From Tistrella mobilis (GTDB lineage: Bacteria > Pseudomonadota > Alphaproteobacteria > Tistrellales > Tistrellaceae): a stretch of DNA of 64,000 nt. Below are positions 17,673 to 26,512 of the stretch, in pieces. The position numbers and the translations under genes were made by a program. Under the pieces are notes generated by a model, which saw nothing but the letters and a program-made list of their open reading frames with translations, did no database searches and was not told the origin of the DNA. Numbering within the stretch: the stretch's first letter is position 1; every line of letters starts with the position of its first letter. The stretch covers positions 2,087,501 through 2,151,500 of the forward strand of contig NZ_CP121017.1 of the NCBI RefSeq assembly GCF_041468085.1, in the 5' to 3' direction.

Positions 17673-18464
17673 ATGCCTCTCCCGATCGATCTCCATCTTC
17701 TGCTTCTGGCCTTCGGCGTGCTGGCCGGGCTCACCACCGTGCTGTTCGGCTTCGGCGGCGGTTTCGTCGCCGTACCCTTGCTCTATACGATGTTCACGAC
17801 CGTCGGCACCGCGCCTGCGCAGGCCATGCATGTGGCGGTCGCAACCTCGACGGCCGTGATGATCGTCGGCGCCGGCCTCGCCAGCCTGCGTCATGCCCGT
17901 GCCGGTAGTCTGGACATGGGACAGCTGCGGCCGCTGATCCTGCCGGTCAGCCTGGGGGCCGTGATCGGCGCCCAGGCTGCGATGTCGTTCGGGGGCGAGG
18001 GCCTCAGGGCGGCCTTCATCGCCTATCTGGGCCTCACCATTCTCGACTGTCTGTTCCGGCCCGGTTTCATGACCGGCACGGCGAGACCGGCCCGGCCGAT
18101 GCGACGGCGGGCCGCGGCCCTTATCGGGCTGGGCATCGGCGCGATCGCGGCCTTCCTGGGCGTCGGCGGCAGCGTGATGACCGTGCCGCTGCTGCGTCGG
18201 CGCGGCGCCGACATGACCGCGGCCACCGCGATGGCAAGCCCGCTTTCCCTGCCGATGGCGGTGGCGGGGACGATCGGCTATGTGGGGCTGGCCGAGGGAT
18301 CCACGGGACAGGTCGATGCCGGCGCCTTCCTCGCCCTCGCCATCGGATCGATGATCGGCGTCAGGCTGAGCGCGCCGCTGATCGGCCGCCTGCCCGACAG
18401 ACTGCATGCCAGGGCATATCTTTTGCTGCTCACCCTCGTGCTGGTGGTGATGGTTCTGCGGTGA
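17673..18464 (+). CDS. TauE/SafE-family membrane exporter (DUF81)
   Basis: A 263-residue inner-membrane protein with about eight hydrophobic segments in two repeats, each beginning with a glycine-rich motif (FGFGGGFVAVPLL near residue 25; FLGVGGSVMTVPLL in the second half). This is the mark of TauE/SafE transporters, which export sulfite, sulfoacetate or related organic anions. The ATG at 17673 places the first helix directly at the N-terminus. It is divergent from an AraC-type regulator. This is one of two TauE/SafE proteins in the window; the other sits in the sulfide cluster at 25243. The substrate is not deducible. Confidence 0.85.
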   Translation: MPLPIDLHLLLLAFGVLAGLTTVLFGFGGGFVAVPLLYTMFTTVGTAPAQAMHVAVATSTAVMIVGAGLASLRHARAGSLDMGQLRPLILPVSLGAVIGAQAAMSFGGEGLRAAFIAYLGLTILDCLFRPGFMTGTARPARPMRRRAAALIGLGIGAIAAFLGVGGSVMTVPLLRRRGADMTAATAMASPLSLPMAVAGTIGYVGLAEGSTGQVDAGAFLALAIGSMIGVRLSAPLIGRLPDRLHARAYLLLLTLVLVVMVLR

Positions 18465-18570
18465 CCGAGGGCTCGCTTTTTCCGCGGGCGATGGTGTGGA
18501 ATTTCTCTTGGGGTGACGGGCTCCGATGCAATAGGGTTCGGTCAAAAGCCGAACCGGGAGGAACGACCCC

Positions 18571-19794
18571 ATGACCGATACGACCGATGCCCCCTTCGTC
18601 GTCGTCACCGGCACCTGCGATACCAAGAGCGACGAGCTGGTTTATCTGCGGGATCTCGTCCGCGCGGCCGGCGTGGCCGTGAAACTGGTCGATGTGGCCC
18701 CCCGCGGCAGCTCCGGGGCTGCCGACGTCGCCACGCGGGACGTGCTGGCCGCGCTGCCGGGGGCGGCGGAAGAACTGGCCGCAACGAGGGATCGCGGCCA
18801 GGCGGTCGCCATTGTCGCGCGGGCCTTCGCGGCCTGGGTGGATGCGCAGGCGCCCCGCATCCTGGGCATGATCGGGGCGGGCGGTTCGGGCAATACCGCG
18901 CTGATCACCCCGGGGATGGGGCGGCTTCCGGTCGGCACGCCCAAGATCATGATCTCGACCGTCGCCTCGGGCGATGTGGCGCCCTATGTGGGGCCGAACG
19001 ACATCGCCATGCTCTATTCGGTGGTCGATCTGGCCGGGCTGAATTCGATCTCGCGCAGGGTTCTGGGCAATGCCGCCAATATGATGGCCGGCGCCGTCAC
19101 CCGGCTGCTGCCCGACGTCGCGGAACCGGAGAAGCCCGCGCTCGGCCTGACCATGTTCGGCGTCACCACCCCCTGCATCGAACAGGTGGTGGCGCGGCTG
19201 GAGGCCGATTACGAATGCTTCGTTTTCCACGCCACCGGCACCGGCGGCCGGACGATGGAGAAACTGGCCGATAGCGGCCGCCTTGCCGGCATGATCGACG
19301 TGACCACCACCGAAGTCGCCGATCTGCTGATGGGCGGGGTGATGAGCGCCGGCGAGGACCGGCTGGGTGCTGCGATCCGCACGCGGCTGCCCTATGTCGG
19401 TTCGTGCGGTGCGCTCGACATGGTGAATTTCGGCGGGCTGGAGACCGTGCCCGCGCGCTATCGCGACCGGCAGCTTCATGTCCACAATGCTCAGGTCACG
19501 CTGATGCGGACCACGCCCGAGGAGAACGACCGGATGGGCCGCTGGATCGGCGAGCGGCTGAACCGCATGGAGGGCGAGGTCCGCTTCCTGCTGCCGCTGG
19601 GCGGCGTGTCGGTGATCGATGTGCCCGGCGCGCCCTTCCATGACCCCGAGGCCGATGCCGCCCTGTTTGCCGCACTGCGCGAGACGGTCCGCCAGACCGA
19701 TCGCCGGCGGCTGATCGACCTGCCCCATGCCGTCAACGACGACGCTTTTGCCGAGGCGGTGGTGGCGGCTTTCCTCGACATTGCCGGGAGATGA
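18571..19794 (+). CDS. UPF0261 / Tm-1-like ATP-binding protein
   Basis: A 407-residue cytoplasmic protein of the UPF0261 family, related to the N-terminal ATP-binding half of the plant Tm-1 resistance protein. It begins with a Rossmann-like strand and TCDTKSDE, and has the Gly-rich segments IGAGGSGNT and GVTTPC. GGGAGG ends about 9 bases before the ATG at 18571. Its TGA overlaps the ATG of the next gene, a PEP-hydrolase-like TIM barrel, so the two are translationally coupled. The same two domains are fused in Tm-1-like proteins, which suggests the pair acts together. The reaction is unknown. Confidence 0.88.
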   Translation: MTDTTDAPFVVVTGTCDTKSDELVYLRDLVRAAGVAVKLVDVAPRGSSGAADVATRDVLAALPGAAEELAATRDRGQAVAIVARAFAAWVDAQAPRILGMIGAGGSGNTALITPGMGRLPVGTPKIMISTVASGDVAPYVGPNDIAMLYSVVDLAGLNSISRRVLGNAANMMAGAVTRLLPDVAEPEKPALGLTMFGVTTPCIEQVVARLEADYECFVFHATGTGGRTMEKLADSGRLAGMIDVTTTEVADLLMGGVMSAGEDRLGAAIRTRLPYVGSCGALDMVNFGGLETVPARYRDRQLHVHNAQVTLMRTTPEENDRMGRWIGERLNRMEGEVRFLLPLGGVSVIDVPGAPFHDPEADAALFAALRETVRQTDRRRLIDLPHAVNDDAFAEAVVAAFLDIAGR

Positions 19795-20627
19795 TGATGA
19801 CCCGTTTCGATCGTGGCCAGCTGATGGACCGTTTCCGCCGGATGGTGGCCGACCGGATCCCGATCATCGGCGGCGGGGCCGGGACCGGCCTGTCGGCCAA
19901 ATGCGAAGAAGCCGGCGGGATCGACCTGATCGTGATCTACAATTCCGGCCGCTATCGCATGGCCGGGCGCGGCTCGCTGTCGGGCCTGCTCGCCTATGGC
20001 AATGCCAACGAGATCGTGATGGAGATGGCGCGCGAGGTCCTGCCGGTGGTGAAGCACACTCCGGTCCTGGCCGGCGTCAACGGTACCGACCCGTTCTGCA
20101 TCTTCGATCACTATCTGGACCAGCTGAAGGCGCTGGGTTTCGCCGGCGTGCAGAACTTCCCGACCGTGGGGCTGATCGACGGCGTGTTCCGCCAGAACCT
20201 GGAAGAGACCGGCATGGGCTATGCCCATGAGGTGGAGATGATCCGGCTCGCGGCCGCGAAAGACATGCTGACCACGCCCTATGTCTTCGGCGAGGCGGAT
20301 GCGGTCGCCATGGCCGAGGCCGGCGCCGACATCATCGTCTGCCATCTGGGGCTGACCACCGGCGGCAGCATCGGGGCCGATACCGCCGTGAAGCTGGAAG
20401 ACTGCCCGGCGATGGTCGACCGCTGGGCGGCGGCTGCGCAATCGGTCAATCCCGATGTCATCGTGCTGGTCCATGGCGGGCCGGTTTCGATGCCCGAGGA
20501 TGCCGGTTATGTGCTGAAGACCGCGCGCCACTGCCACGGCTTCTATGGGGCGAGTTCCATGGAGCGCCTGCCGACCGAGGTGGCGTTGACCGAGCAGACC
20601 CGGGCGTTTAAATCGATCTCGTTCTGA
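19791..20627 (+). CDS. phosphoenolpyruvate hydrolase family TIM-barrel protein
   Basis: A 278-residue TIM-barrel protein matching the family annotated as 'PEP hydrolase' or 'TIM-barrel signal transduction protein'. Typical blocks are [14 protein letters not shown] near the N-terminus, [14 protein letters not shown], and [13 protein letters not shown] in the middle. It begins in an ATGATGATG run that overlaps the previous stop, so the exact first codon (19791, 19794 or 19797) is unclear. It corresponds to the C-terminal half of Tm-1-like proteins, and its partner half lies just upstream. The name reflects homology and no activity is demonstrated here. Confidence 0.85.
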   Translation: MMMTRFDRGQLMDRFRRMVADRIPIIGGGAGTGLSAKCEEAGGIDLIVIYNSGRYRMAGRGSLSGLLAYGNANEIVMEMAREVLPVVKHTPVLAGVNGTDPFCIFDHYLDQLKALGFAGVQNFPTVGLIDGVFRQNLEETGMGYAHEVEMIRLAAAKDMLTTPYVFGEADAVAMAEAGADIIVCHLGLTTGGSIGADTAVKLEDCPAMVDRWAAAAQSVNPDVIVLVHGGPVSMPEDAGYVLKTARHCHGFYGASSMERLPTEVALTEQTRAFKSISF

Positions 20628-20639
20628 GCGGGGTGCAGG

Positions 20640-21213
20640 ATGCGGGCGACCTATGATCCGCTGTTCACGCTGAAGCCCGTGGCGGAGGATGTGTGGGTCG
20701 TCGACGGGCCTGTGATCCGCTATGGCATGCCCTGGCCGAAAATTCCGTTTCCGACGCGGACCACCATCATCCGCCTGCCGGAGGGGCGTCTGTTCGTGCA
20801 CTCGCCCACCGAGCTGACGCCGGGGCTTCGGGACGCGATCGACCGGATCGGCCGGCCGGCCTGGATCATCGGCCCCAACCGCATCCATTACTGGTGGATA
20901 CCAGACTGGACGGCCGCCTGGCCCGAGGCCGCGGTGTATCCTGCGCCCCGAATCCCCGAACAGGCGGGCGACCGGATCCGCGGCCCCTTTCGGCCACTGG
21001 ACGGGGCGGGGCCCTCTCCCTGGGAGGGGGGGCTGGACACCATGCCGGTTGGATATGCGGCTGACTTTTCGCCACAACCGCGCCGAGCTCAGATCGGCGG
21101 TCGAGACCATGATCGGCCAGGCACCCGAGCGGGTGATCCTGGCCCATGGCCGCTGGTTCGAAACCGACGGGACGGCGCGGCTCGGACAGTCCTTTTCATG
21201 GCTGCTGTCCTGA
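20640..21213 (+). pseudogene. decayed DUF4336 gene (internal deletion with frameshift)
   Basis: The reading frame from 20640 gives a good DUF4336 N-terminus ([20 protein letters not shown] ... [19 protein letters not shown] ... GPNRIHYWW) up to about 21045. It then loses family resemblance although it stays open to 21299. A different frame from about 21050 reads [14 protein letters not shown] ... [12 protein letters not shown] ... FSWLL and stops at 21213, which looks like the true C-terminus of the family. Roughly 50-60 residues that normally lie between these parts, including the metallo-hydrolase-like core, are missing. The gene is therefore most likely inactivated by a deletion that also shifted frame. 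It follows the PEP-hydrolase gene by 12 bases. A sequencing error could explain the shift but not the missing middle. Confidence 0.65.
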
Positions 21214-21224
21214 CGCCGCGGGTT

Positions 21225-21866
21225 TCAGCCACCCCTTGGAAGGGGGCGGGCACCATCCATGAACAACCGCACCACGACCGCGAATTCGTCGCGGAGTGAC
21301 AGGCCGGGTTCGGCCAGCCAGCGCATGATGGCGCCGAAATAGAGATGGTGCAGCGCATTGGCCAGGTGATCGGCGGACAGGCTGCCGGTCAGTTCGCCTG
21401 CCGTCTGCCCCGCTTCGATCAGCTCGCGCCAGACATGGGTGATATCGCTTTCCGCACAGGGCGGGCGGGCGATGCCGTCCCGGACGAACAGGGTGAAGCG
21501 GTGGCGGAGATAGGCCGCCATATAGCCCGGATGGGCCTCGCACCAGACGGCAGAGGTGTCGAGCACCCAGGAGAGGCGTGCCGTTACGCCCTCGCGCCCG
21601 GCCAGACCCGCCCGCATGACGGCTCGCTCACGCGCGAATTCTTCATCCATCCAATGCGCCAGCACCGCTTCCTTGGTGGGGAAGTGGTTGTACAGCGTGC
21701 GCTTGGCGACGTCGGCTTCGGCTGCGATCTGTTCCATGGTGACGGCGTCATAGCCGGCGGCCGCGAACAGGCGCTGCGCGGTCAGGGCCAGATGATCGAG
21801 CATCTGCCGGCGCTTGCGCTCCCGCCGGCCGATCGTCTCGTCCGCAATCGTGCCGGCCGTGCTCAT
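21225..21866 (-). CDS. TetR/AcrR-family transcriptional regulator
   Basis: A 213-residue repressor with an N-terminal helix-turn-helix at about 17-65 ([21 protein letters not shown]) and a helical C-terminal ligand domain containing two cysteines. It is divergent from the glycosyltransferase gene at 22001, and the 134-bp gap holds an AT-rich inverted repeat (21918-21940). In many bacteria such a TetR next to a transferase or efflux gene controls it. The ligand is unknown. The 3' end lies 12 bases beyond the decayed DUF4336 gene, on the opposite strand. Confidence 0.9.
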   Translation of the reverse strand: MSTAGTIADETIGRRERKRRQMLDHLALTAQRLFAAAGYDAVTMEQIAAEADVAKRTLYNHFPTKEAVLAHWMDEEFARERAVMRAGLAGREGVTARLSWVLDTSAVWCEAHPGYMAAYLRHRFTLFVRDGIARPPCAESDITHVWRELIEAGQTAGELTGSLSADHLANALHHLYFGAIMRWLAEPGLSLRDEFAVVVRLFMDGARPLPRGG

Positions 21867-21917
21867 CTCCGGGTCCGGTGCATGTCCGGCTCCTGCTCAG
21901 GTCGGATCTTTACAAAA

Positions 21918-21940
21918 GTATACGACGTGCATTTATATAC
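21918..21940. promoter_or_regulatory. AT-rich inverted repeat between TetR and glycosyltransferase
   Basis: GTATA (21918-21922) and TATAC (21936-21940) form inverted arms 13 bp apart in an otherwise GC-rich divergent region; TATATAC on the plus strand could also be a -10 element. It is a plausible operator/promoter for the two flanking genes. The short arms keep confidence low. Confidence 0.4.
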
Positions 21941-22000
21941 GGCGGTGAAGGCGGGGCGTCACCCGGATTCGCCACGGCCCCCCCGCAAAGGCATCCCCCG

Positions 22001-23257
22001 ATGAAGTTCACCATCGTCACCTACGGCACCGAGGGCGACACCCGCCCGCTGGCCGTGCTGGCGCGTGGTCTGATGGATGCCGGCCATCGCGTGCGGCTGC
22101 TTGCCGATGCCTCGACGCTGGGCAGTGCCTATGCGTTGGGGGTGCCGGCAACGGGGCTTTCGGGCGATATCCGTCAGGATCTGCAACCGGGCGAGGTGCT
22201 TTCAGCGCTGGTCGGGGATCCGGAAGGGGTCGACGGCACGGCACGCGCGGCGGCCAGAGTGGTCAATCCGCTGGTCGAAGGCTGGATGCGGCAGGTGCTT
22301 GCGGCGGCCGAGGGCAGCGATGCCATCCTGCCCTCGGCGCTTGCCGCCTTCGTCGGTCTGTCGGTGGCGGAATGTCTGAAAGTGCCGGCGATCGGCCTCG
22401 GCACCATCCCGCTGTCGCCGACCTCGGCCTTTCCGTCGCCCTTCATCAGGCCCGGCCGCGTGTTCCGGCCGTTCAACCGCCTGAGCCACAAGCTGGTCAA
22501 TGAGCGGTTCTGGCGTGGCTTCGCCGAGAGCACCAATGCCGCGCGTCGCAGGGTCTGCGGGTTGCCGCCCCGGATCCGCAGCTGGCGCGATCATCCGATG
22601 CTCTATGGCATCTCTCCCGGTCTTGTCCCACGGCCAGGCGACTGGCCCGACACGGCGCGGATCTGCGGGCAATGGGTCCGGCCGGCCGGAAGCTGGACGC
22701 CTCCGCCGGCCTTGGACGCCTTTCTGTCGGCGGGGCCGCCGCCGGTCTATATCGGCTTCGGCAGCATGGCCGGCATCAATCCGCGGCTGCTGACCCGCGA
22801 AGTGTCGCGCCTGGCCCGGCGATACCGCATCGTGTTCAGCCCGGGCTGGAGCGGTGTCGATCCCGCCGGGCTGCCCGAGAGCGTTTTCGTGATCGGCGAG
22901 GCGCCGCATGACCGGCTGTTTCCGCGGATGTCGGTGGTGGTCCATCACGGCGGGGCCGGGACCAGCCATTCGGCGGTGCGGGCTGGCGTGCCCTCGGTGG
23001 TCGTGCCCTTCGCGGTGGACAATGCTTTCTGGGCCGACCGTCTGCGCCGGGCCGGTGTGGCGCCGGCACCGGTCGATGTGGCGCAGCTGGATGCCGATCG
23101 GCTGGACGCAGCCATCGCCGCGGCCGGCCGGCCGGAGATGCGTGAACGGGCAAAGGCGCTGGCCGCGGCCATGGCGGCGGAGGATGGTGTGGCCGCGGCC
23201 GTGGCGGCGATCGAAGCCCTGACGGGGGCGGGACGACACCTGCCGTATCGGCACTGA
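22001..23257 (+). CDS. GT1-family glycosyltransferase (UGT / sterol glucosyltransferase-like)
   Basis: A 418-residue GT-B glycosyltransferase. The N-terminal domain starts MKFTIVTYGTEGDTRPL, the typical acceptor-side opening of the UGT/sterol 3-beta-glucosyltransferase group. The C-terminal domain has PVYIGFGSM and the nucleotide-sugar signature VVHHGGAGTSHSAVRAGVPSV. No signal peptide or membrane helix is seen. Such enzymes glycosylate lipids, sterols, hopanoids or antibiotics using UDP- or dTDP-sugars, and the acceptor is not evident. It stands alone on the plus strand and may be controlled by the divergent TetR gene. Confidence 0.88.
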   Translation: MKFTIVTYGTEGDTRPLAVLARGLMDAGHRVRLLADASTLGSAYALGVPATGLSGDIRQDLQPGEVLSALVGDPEGVDGTARAAARVVNPLVEGWMRQVLAAAEGSDAILPSALAAFVGLSVAECLKVPAIGLGTIPLSPTSAFPSPFIRPGRVFRPFNRLSHKLVNERFWRGFAESTNAARRRVCGLPPRIRSWRDHPMLYGISPGLVPRPGDWPDTARICGQWVRPAGSWTPPPALDAFLSAGPPPVYIGFGSMAGINPRLLTREVSRLARRYRIVFSPGWSGVDPAGLPESVFVIGEAPHDRLFPRMSVVVHHGGAGTSHSAVRAGVPSVVVPFAVDNAFWADRLRRAGVAPAPVDVAQLDADRLDAAIAAAGRPEMRERAKALAAAMAAEDGVAAAVAAIEALTGAGRHLPYRH

Positions 23258-23274
23258 ACCTCTGGCCGGTCCGC

Positions 23275-24966
23275 CTACCCGGCCGAGGCGGGGGCGGCAG
23301 ATTTGGGCTTCGCCAGCCATTCGCGGCCGCGCAGCATCGCCTTCCAGTACATCCAGGGCAGCATCCGTTCTTTCAGCAGCCAGGCGAGGCGGCTGGGCCG
23401 GCGGCCGTCGATCAGCCAGTCGGGGAAGCTCGGCAGCAATTTGCCGCCATAGCCGAATTCGGCGAGCACGATCCGGCCGCGTTCCACCGTCAGCGGGCAG
23501 GATCCGTAGCCGTCATAAACCGCATCGGCCCCCGAAATCAGCCCAAGATCGCGCAGCAGATTATGCGCGACCACCGGGGCCTGCTTGCGGGCGGCGGCCG
23601 CCGTCTTGGCATTGGGGGCATTGCAGGCATCGCCGAGGCCGTAGACGCCGGCATGGTGTCTGTGCCGCAGGCTGGCCGGATCGACATCCACCCAGCCATC
23701 GGCATCGGCAAGCGGGGAGACCTTCACGAAATCCGGGGCGCATTGTGGCGGCACCACATGGATCATGTCGAAGCCGCGTTCCACCGTGCTGGCCTGCCCC
23801 GACGGATCGGTGCGGGTGAACCAGGCGGTGCGGGCGGGGCCGTCGATCCGGATCAGCTTTTCCTGGAACTGCAGGTGAATGCCGTAGCGCTCGACATAGG
23901 ACATCAGCGCGGGCACGTAATCCTTCACGCCGAACAGGACGGCGCCGGCGGTGCAGAACCGTATGTCGATATTGGCCAGCACGCCCTGCCGGCGCCAGTG
24001 ATCGGCCGAAAGATACATCGCCTTCTGCGGTGCGCCGGCGCATTTGATCGGCATCGGCGGCTGGGTGAAGACGGCATGGCCGCCCTTCAGCTCCTGGACC
24101 AGCTGCCAGGTGTAAGGGGCCAGGTCATAGCGGTAATTCGAGGTGACGCCGTTGCGGCCCAGCGTCTCGGCCAGGCCCGGAATGGCCGTCCAGTCGAGCT
24201 TGAGCCCCGGGGCGACGACCAGCGCCCGCCAGGTGACCACCCGGCAGCCGTCGAGGATGACGGCCTTTGCGTCGGGTTCGAAGGCGGCGACCGCCGCCTT
24301 GATCCAGGTGACGCCCGGGGGGATCAGCGAGGCCATGGTTCGGGCCGTGGTGCGGGCATCGAACACCCCGCCGCCGACCATGGTCCATCCGGGCTGGTAA
24401 TAGTGGATGTCGGCCGGGTCGATGATCGCGATGTCGAGATCGGGCTTGCGGGCCTTCAGGCTGGAAGCGACGGCGATGCCTGCGGCACCGGCGCCCACGA
24501 TCACCACATCGTGGTGAAGCCCGGCCCCCTCTACGGGGGTGCGGCCGCCATTGGCGATCCGGCGGGCAACGCCGGTCATGTCATAGCCGGCCGATTTCGC
24601 GGCGGCGATGATCTCGGGCAGCGGCCGGCCGCGCGCCGCCTCGGCCAGCGACCAGAGCGTGGCCGAACGCGTGCCTGACCGGCAATAGGCGAGCAGGGGC
24701 CGCGGCAGGCGGTCGACCAACCCGGCGAAGGCGCCCGCCTGATCGTCGGTGACCTTGCCCGAGGCGACCGGCAGATAGGCGGCTTCCATCCCGGCGGCCT
24801 GTGCCGCCTGACGGATCTCCTCGAATCCCGGCTGATCGGGGCCTTCGCCGTCGGGGCGGTTGCAGATGACGGCGCGGAAGCCGGCAGCGGCCAGATCGGC
24901 CATGTCTTCCGGATGGATCTGGGGTGCGACCGAGATGGTCGGCGACAGGGCATGTGTGCGGGGCAT
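23275..24966 (-). CDS. sulfurtransferase-like domain fused to sulfide:quinone oxidoreductase
   Basis: A 563-residue fusion. Residues 1-110 form a DUF442/TIGR01244 domain with a phosphatase/rhodanese-like active loop YCRSGTRS (Cys95, Arg100). From 153 on is an FAD flavoprotein of the type II SQR (SQOR) group: the GxGxxG fold at 158-163, the first active-site Cys309 in IKCAGAPQKAMYL, and Cys448 in GLGDACNAPNAKTAAA. The enzyme would oxidise sulfide, pass electrons to quinone, and hand sulfur to an acceptor through the fused domain. This fusion is known in Alphaproteobacteria. I chose the ATG at 24966. It is the last gene of a minus-strand sulfide cluster with TauE/SafE, ArsR and peroxiredoxin. 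Confidence 0.9.
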   Translation of the reverse strand: MPRTHALSPTISVAPQIHPEDMADLAAAGFRAVICNRPDGEGPDQPGFEEIRQAAQAAGMEAAYLPVASGKVTDDQAGAFAGLVDRLPRPLLAYCRSGTRSATLWSLAEAARGRPLPEIIAAAKSAGYDMTGVARRIANGGRTPVEGAGLHHDVVIVGAGAAGIAVASSLKARKPDLDIAIIDPADIHYYQPGWTMVGGGVFDARTTARTMASLIPPGVTWIKAAVAAFEPDAKAVILDGCRVVTWRALVVAPGLKLDWTAIPGLAETLGRNGVTSNYRYDLAPYTWQLVQELKGGHAVFTQPPMPIKCAGAPQKAMYLSADHWRRQGVLANIDIRFCTAGAVLFGVKDYVPALMSYVERYGIHLQFQEKLIRIDGPARTAWFTRTDPSGQASTVERGFDMIHVVPPQCAPDFVKVSPLADADGWVDVDPASLRHRHHAGVYGLGDACNAPNAKTAAAARKQAPVVAHNLLRDLGLISGADAVYDGYGSCPLTVERGRIVLAEFGYGGKLLPSFPDWLIDGRRPSRLAWLLKERMLPWMYWKAMLRGREWLAKPKSAAPASAG

Positions 24967-25037
24967 GGGGTGCCACTCCCGTCGGCGGGTCGGTCCCGGG
25001 TGGTCGCGGGCATGCATGCGTCCTCGCACGCGGCCGG

Positions 25038-25052
25038 CGATCGTCACGATCG
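25038..25052. promoter_or_regulatory. 15-bp palindrome upstream of the SQR fusion gene
   Basis: CGATCGTCACGATCG is palindromic around its central base and lies 72 bases before the SQR start. Just beyond it is an AT-rich patch (25058-25082) that could hold the promoter on the minus strand. It is a candidate operator for a separate SQR transcript. No known consensus is matched with certainty. Confidence 0.35.
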
Positions 25053-25182
25053 ACCCGTGATATGTAACCTGTAATTGAGAAGACAGTCGGACCACGGCGC
25101 GGAACGGGCCGCGTGGCGTGGCCTTGACGGCCGGATCAGCCGGTGGCCGGGGACGGGACCATGGGGGTTTCCTCCTGTTCTT

Positions 25183-25214
25183 GATGTGTCTGGTTCTGGA
25201 TGTGTCTGGTTCTG
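25183..25214. repeat. two tandem 16-bp direct repeats
   Basis: GATGTGTCTGGTTCTG occurs twice head to tail (25183-25198 and 25199-25214), perfectly, in the 276-bp gap between the SQR fusion gene and the TauE/SafE gene. Origin by slippage is likely; a binding-site role is possible. Confidence 0.85.
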
Positions 25215-25242
25215 GACGGCCGCGGCGGCGCCCGGCCCCGCA

Positions 25243-26025
25243 TCAGAGTGCGAGGCCGAAAGCGGCGGCGTTGCGATAGAGCATGTAAAGGGCCACCACG
25301 AAGACGAGGCCGGCGAAGATGCGGTTCAGCGCCGCCTTGCGCGTGGCCAGCCGGCAGGCGAGCTGCATGCCGAGATAGCCGCCGGCCAGCCCGCCGGCGA
25401 TGTATTCGACGGCAATCGGCCAGTCTACCAGGCCCGAGACGGCGTAGTTGGTGGCCGTGGTGAGGCCGAGGGCGCCGACGGCGAGCAGGGACGAGCCTAC
25501 CGCATCCAGCATCGGCATGCCGGTCGAGAAGATCAGGCCCGGCACGATCAGAAAGCCGCCACCGATCCCGAAGAAACCCGACAGCAGGCCGACACAGGCG
25601 GCGGCCGGGATCACCAGCGGCAGGCGCCGTGCCTCCTCCTGATCGCCGGGTGCGGCGTCACCGCCGCGGCGGAGCATCAGCACCCCCACCACCATCATCA
25701 GCAGGGCGAAGAGGAAGAGCAGGCGCTGGCCGTCGACATCCTTGCCGATCCACGACCCGATGGCGGCGCCACCGGCACCGATGACGGCGAAGAGCCCGGC
25801 ATCGCGCCAGCGGACATTGCCGGCCCGGGCATGGCTGGCGAAATTGGCGAAGGCATTGAACGAGACGGCGAGCGCGCCCGTGCCGATCGCCGCATGGGGC
25901 GGCAGGCCCACGACATAGAGCAGCAGCGGTGTGGCCATGATCGAGCCGCCGCCGCCGATCAGACCCAGCGTGAAGCCGACGAGGCCGCCTGAGGCGACGG
26001 CGAGGGCCGGTTGCAGTACCATCAT
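25243..26025 (-). CDS. TauE/SafE-family exporter in sulfide cluster
   Basis: A 260-residue inner-membrane protein with about eight helices in two repeats (GLIGGGGSIMATPLLLY near residue 22; FFGIGGGFLIVPGLIF in the second half). In sulfide clusters of Alphaproteobacteria such proteins are proposed to export sulfite or other oxidised sulfur products. It lies between the ArsR regulator (upstream, 91 bp) and the SQR fusion (downstream, 276 bp), all on the minus strand. The start is one of two adjacent ATGs (26025 or 26022). The exported compound is inferred from context only. Confidence 0.88.
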   Translation of the reverse strand: MMVLQPALAVASGGLVGFTLGLIGGGGSIMATPLLLYVVGLPPHAAIGTGALAVSFNAFANFASHARAGNVRWRDAGLFAVIGAGGAAIGSWIGKDVDGQRLLFLFALLMMVVGVLMLRRGGDAAPGDQEEARRLPLVIPAAACVGLLSGFFGIGGGFLIVPGLIFSTGMPMLDAVGSSLLAVGALGLTTATNYAVSGLVDWPIAVEYIAGGLAGGYLGMQLACRLATRKAALNRIFAGLVFVVALYMLYRNAAAFGLAL

Positions 26026-26116
26026 GGTCGGGCTCCTTTCACCCGGATGGTCGCGGGGGCGCGTATCTGCCCGGCGGCCGTGATCTGTGGCTTTGTCTAT
26101 GGTTTGCGGTTGAGCG

Positions 26117-26512
26117 TCACCGCTCCCCCACCACGGCGAAGGTCGCGGCCGGCGTCAGGCGCCGTGCGTGTGTGGCAGGTCGGGCAGAGGGTGTGGAGGT
26201 CGGGATGGAAGCCGGGGCGGCGTCGGCGCCGCCGAAGCCCTGCCGCAGCAGACCCAGAAGCTGTTCGGCATGGCCGGGGGTGACCCGGTAGAAAATCGTC
26301 CGGCCTTCCCGCCGGCCGGTGATCAGCCCGGCCTCGCGCAGCTCCCCCAGATATTGCGACAGGCTGGGCTGGCGAATGCCCAGCGCGTCCTCGATCCCGC
26401 TCACCGCGCATTCACCCTCCATCAGGAAGAAGGCGACACGCAGCCGGGCCGGATGGGCGAGCACACGCAGCCGGGCGGCACCTTCGGTAACGGCTTCAGG
26501 GTCCAGGCTCAT
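26117..26512 (-). CDS. ArsR-family regulator, SqrR/BigR-like
   Basis: A 131-residue winged-helix regulator. The DNA-binding region reads IRQPSLSQYLGELREAGLITGRREGRTIFYRV, very close to the SqrR/BigR/YgaV group that senses persulfides and derepresses sulfide oxidation genes. Those proteins use two conserved cysteines. Here the first is present (Cys35 in EGECAVSGIE) but the second, expected near the end of the last helix, is absent (sequence RQGFGGADA), and Cys35 is the only cysteine. The ATG at 26512 overlaps the peroxiredoxin stop (ATGA). The C-terminal tail is Ala/Pro-rich. A function in sulfide response is supported by the neighbours. Confidence 0.88.
   Translation of the reverse strand: MSLDPEAVTEGAARLRVLAHPARLRVAFFLMEGECAVSGIEDALGIRQPSLSQYLGELREAGLITGRREGRTIFYRVTPGHAEQLLGLLRQGFGGADAAPASIPTSTPSARPATHARRLTPAATFAVVGER

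Noticed and set aside
16761-18626. A 621-codon minus-strand gene covering the TauE/SafE region
   Set aside because: Only the part up to about 17552 matches the AraC family; the upstream part is antisense to the transporter and Gln/His/Arg-rich.
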